Notes under the pieces: model-generated
Seen by the model: the letters and a program-made list of their open reading frames with translations, nothing else
Database searches by the model: none
Told to the model about the DNA's origin: nothing
In this document: one piece after another, positions 62,901 through 64,000 of the stretch
Position numbering within the stretch: position 1 is the first letter of the stretch
How the letters are laid out: each line of letters starts with the position of its first letter
Source of the DNA: Auanema rhodensis
Lineage: Eukaryota > Nematoda > Chromadorea > Rhabditida > Rhabditidae
Direction: 5' to 3'
NCBI GenBank assembly: GCA_964057225.1
Contig: OZ059894.1
Coordinates: 17,328,476 to 17,392,475, forward strand
Length of the DNA: 64,000 bases
Translations under genes and position numbers: made by a program

Positions 62901-64000
62901 ATGGTTCTTTTCGGGTGTTCGGTGTTATTACGGAGATTGGTAATAACTTCATAGATCATATTATTGATATCAGAATAAATTTAGAGTCTTCGTCTTAACC
63001 ATACAAATGCATTTAATTTTGGAGAGCTAGTTTTTTTAGCTAGACATGATCTGCCTAAAGCTTTAGAGAAGTTATCAGAAGCGAGGTCGCTATCCTTTTT
63101 GCGTTTTCTTAATATGCGCTATAATTCAGATTGGATCATGATATCCCAGATTGGGGAATGATTAAAATAGCCAGTCAAGGATTATCAACAACTCTTAAAA
63201 TTGAGGAAGTTAATAAGCTTCTCCAATCGCATTATAACGATACAGGGGCAGGGAATAGGCTCGGTCAGATTTCTCTTATTCACTCGTAGATAAATCTGTA
63301 TTCTAGCTAGGAAAGCCAATGTAACAGAAGATCAAGTCATTGCGGCTTTGAATCGTATTTTACAATCTCAAAATGGCCTAGAAAAGTCTATAAAATTTTA
63401 TAAAATGCTCATTGATCTCAAGTTTTGCACAAATAAGGACAGGTTTATTTTACCAATTGTAGCATGTGCGTTAGAAAAGTAGGCTAAATTGCACTTTTGT
63501 TCTTGATTAGACTTGTGTTCTTTCAGAAATGGTCTGAATGAGACAGTTCATATTTTGAACGAACTTTTAGAGTTTGGTAGAGTGAAGTCATTGGCTATAA
63601 CACTATGCACATTACAAAGAAGTTCATATAGTACATCTAATGAAAATGATAAAACAAAAGGTTTACTCTTGTTTATATAATTTATTACTAATTATATCAA
63701 AAATAGTTTTTGATTTTATAACTAAATATGCGAAGTCTTCAAAAGATTGGGTTGTTGGATTTGTTATGTTTGAAAATGGTCACGGCGTGAGATGGGCTGA
63801 AGATATCTATGTTAGTTATTATAACAAAGATTTGCTTTTTCAAAACAGTTTTTCATTTTCATTTTGCAAAATTTGTAGAGCCGAAAGATCAATTTAACAG
63901 CTGAAGGTGTTCGATACATGTGCATGCTGGCAAAGAGACTGAAATCAGTAAGTGCCAAGCTGTCAGATTTGATCTAATTTATTGAAATGCTGACGTTTTA
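62901..64000 (+). CDS. LRPPRC-like pentatricopeptide protein 4, 5' part
   Basis: ATG 62901 follows the acceptor-like AAAATTCAG. MVLFGCSVLLRRL splices in phase to SLRLNHTNAFNFGELVFLA, a mitochondrial-type start. Helical repeats follow: HDLPKALEKLSEAR, GMIKIASQGLSTTLKIEEVN, EDQVIAALNRILQSQNGLEK, NGLNETVHILNELLEFG, then VVFDFITKYAKSSKDW. The last piece resembles IVFDFIVKYSKDTEE of gene 2, so genes 2 and 4 look like closest paralogues. The gene runs off the window; the last exon seen ends near 63949 (RYMCMLAKRLKS). Confidence 0.65.

Noticed and set aside
1-64000. CRISPR arrays, bacterial operons, prophage or insertion sequences
   Set aside because: Intron-rich eukaryotic genes throughout; no regularly spaced repeats of CRISPR type and no transposase or reverse transcriptase frame seen.

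Overview
The window looks like nuclear DNA of a nematode. It is AT-rich and gene-dense. Genes are split by many short introns, mostly about 45-60 bp, with the TTTTCAG-type acceptor usual in nematodes. Several start codons directly follow an acceptor-like site, as expected for trans-spliced messages. Gene content and order also fit: an adenylyl cyclase, a GDP-D-glucose phosphorylase and a protein-L-isoaspartate methyltransferase lie close together, which I recall as acy-2, mcp-1 and pcm-1 on C. elegans cosmid C10F3 (from memory, not checked). Species is not determined. All exon coordinates come from reading by eye.

Region 1 (1-20.5 kb) is a large inverted duplication. Two arms of about 3.99 kb (29-4018 and 15035-19024) are reverse complements with no net length difference and one mismatch that I found. 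Both carry the same 3' portion of the adenylyl cyclase gene. The right copy (minus strand) continues into its N-terminal membrane exons. The left copy (plus strand) breaks off inside an intron. The 11-kb loop holds a BTB-domain gene with a cysteine-rich tail, a membrane-anchored short-chain dehydrogenase whose first intron has a phase conflict, and the end of an immunoglobulin I-set protein.

Region 2 (20.5-31.6 kb) contains mostly housekeeping genes: a divergent Bax-inhibitor/TMBIM-like membrane protein, a mitochondrial two-helix membrane protein, mcp-1, pcm-1 and tubulin cofactor B. The first two are divergent, as are mcp-1 and pcm-1. pcm-1 and cofactor B converge.

Region 3 (32-46.3 kb, minus strand) encodes secreted or membrane proteins. 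It has a 7-kb gene for a very cysteine-rich secreted protein with EB-like modules and about six TIL (trypsin-inhibitor-like) domains, including a fresh 154-bp exon-plus-intron tandem repeat. It also has a small single-pass membrane protein gene split over four exons and two paralogous WAP-like secreted proteins.

Region 4 (47-64 kb) starts with a lysine/serine-rich, probably nuclear protein that has an E2F/CHR-like promoter. Then come four tandem plus-strand genes for pentatricopeptide/LRPPRC-like proteins, at least three of them with mitochondrial-type N-termini; the last is cut by the window end. The spacing of the last three (207 and 268 bp) resembles a nematode operon. A GPI-anchored Ly6-like gene lies on the opposite strand between the first and second, and one intron carries a tRNA-derived element.
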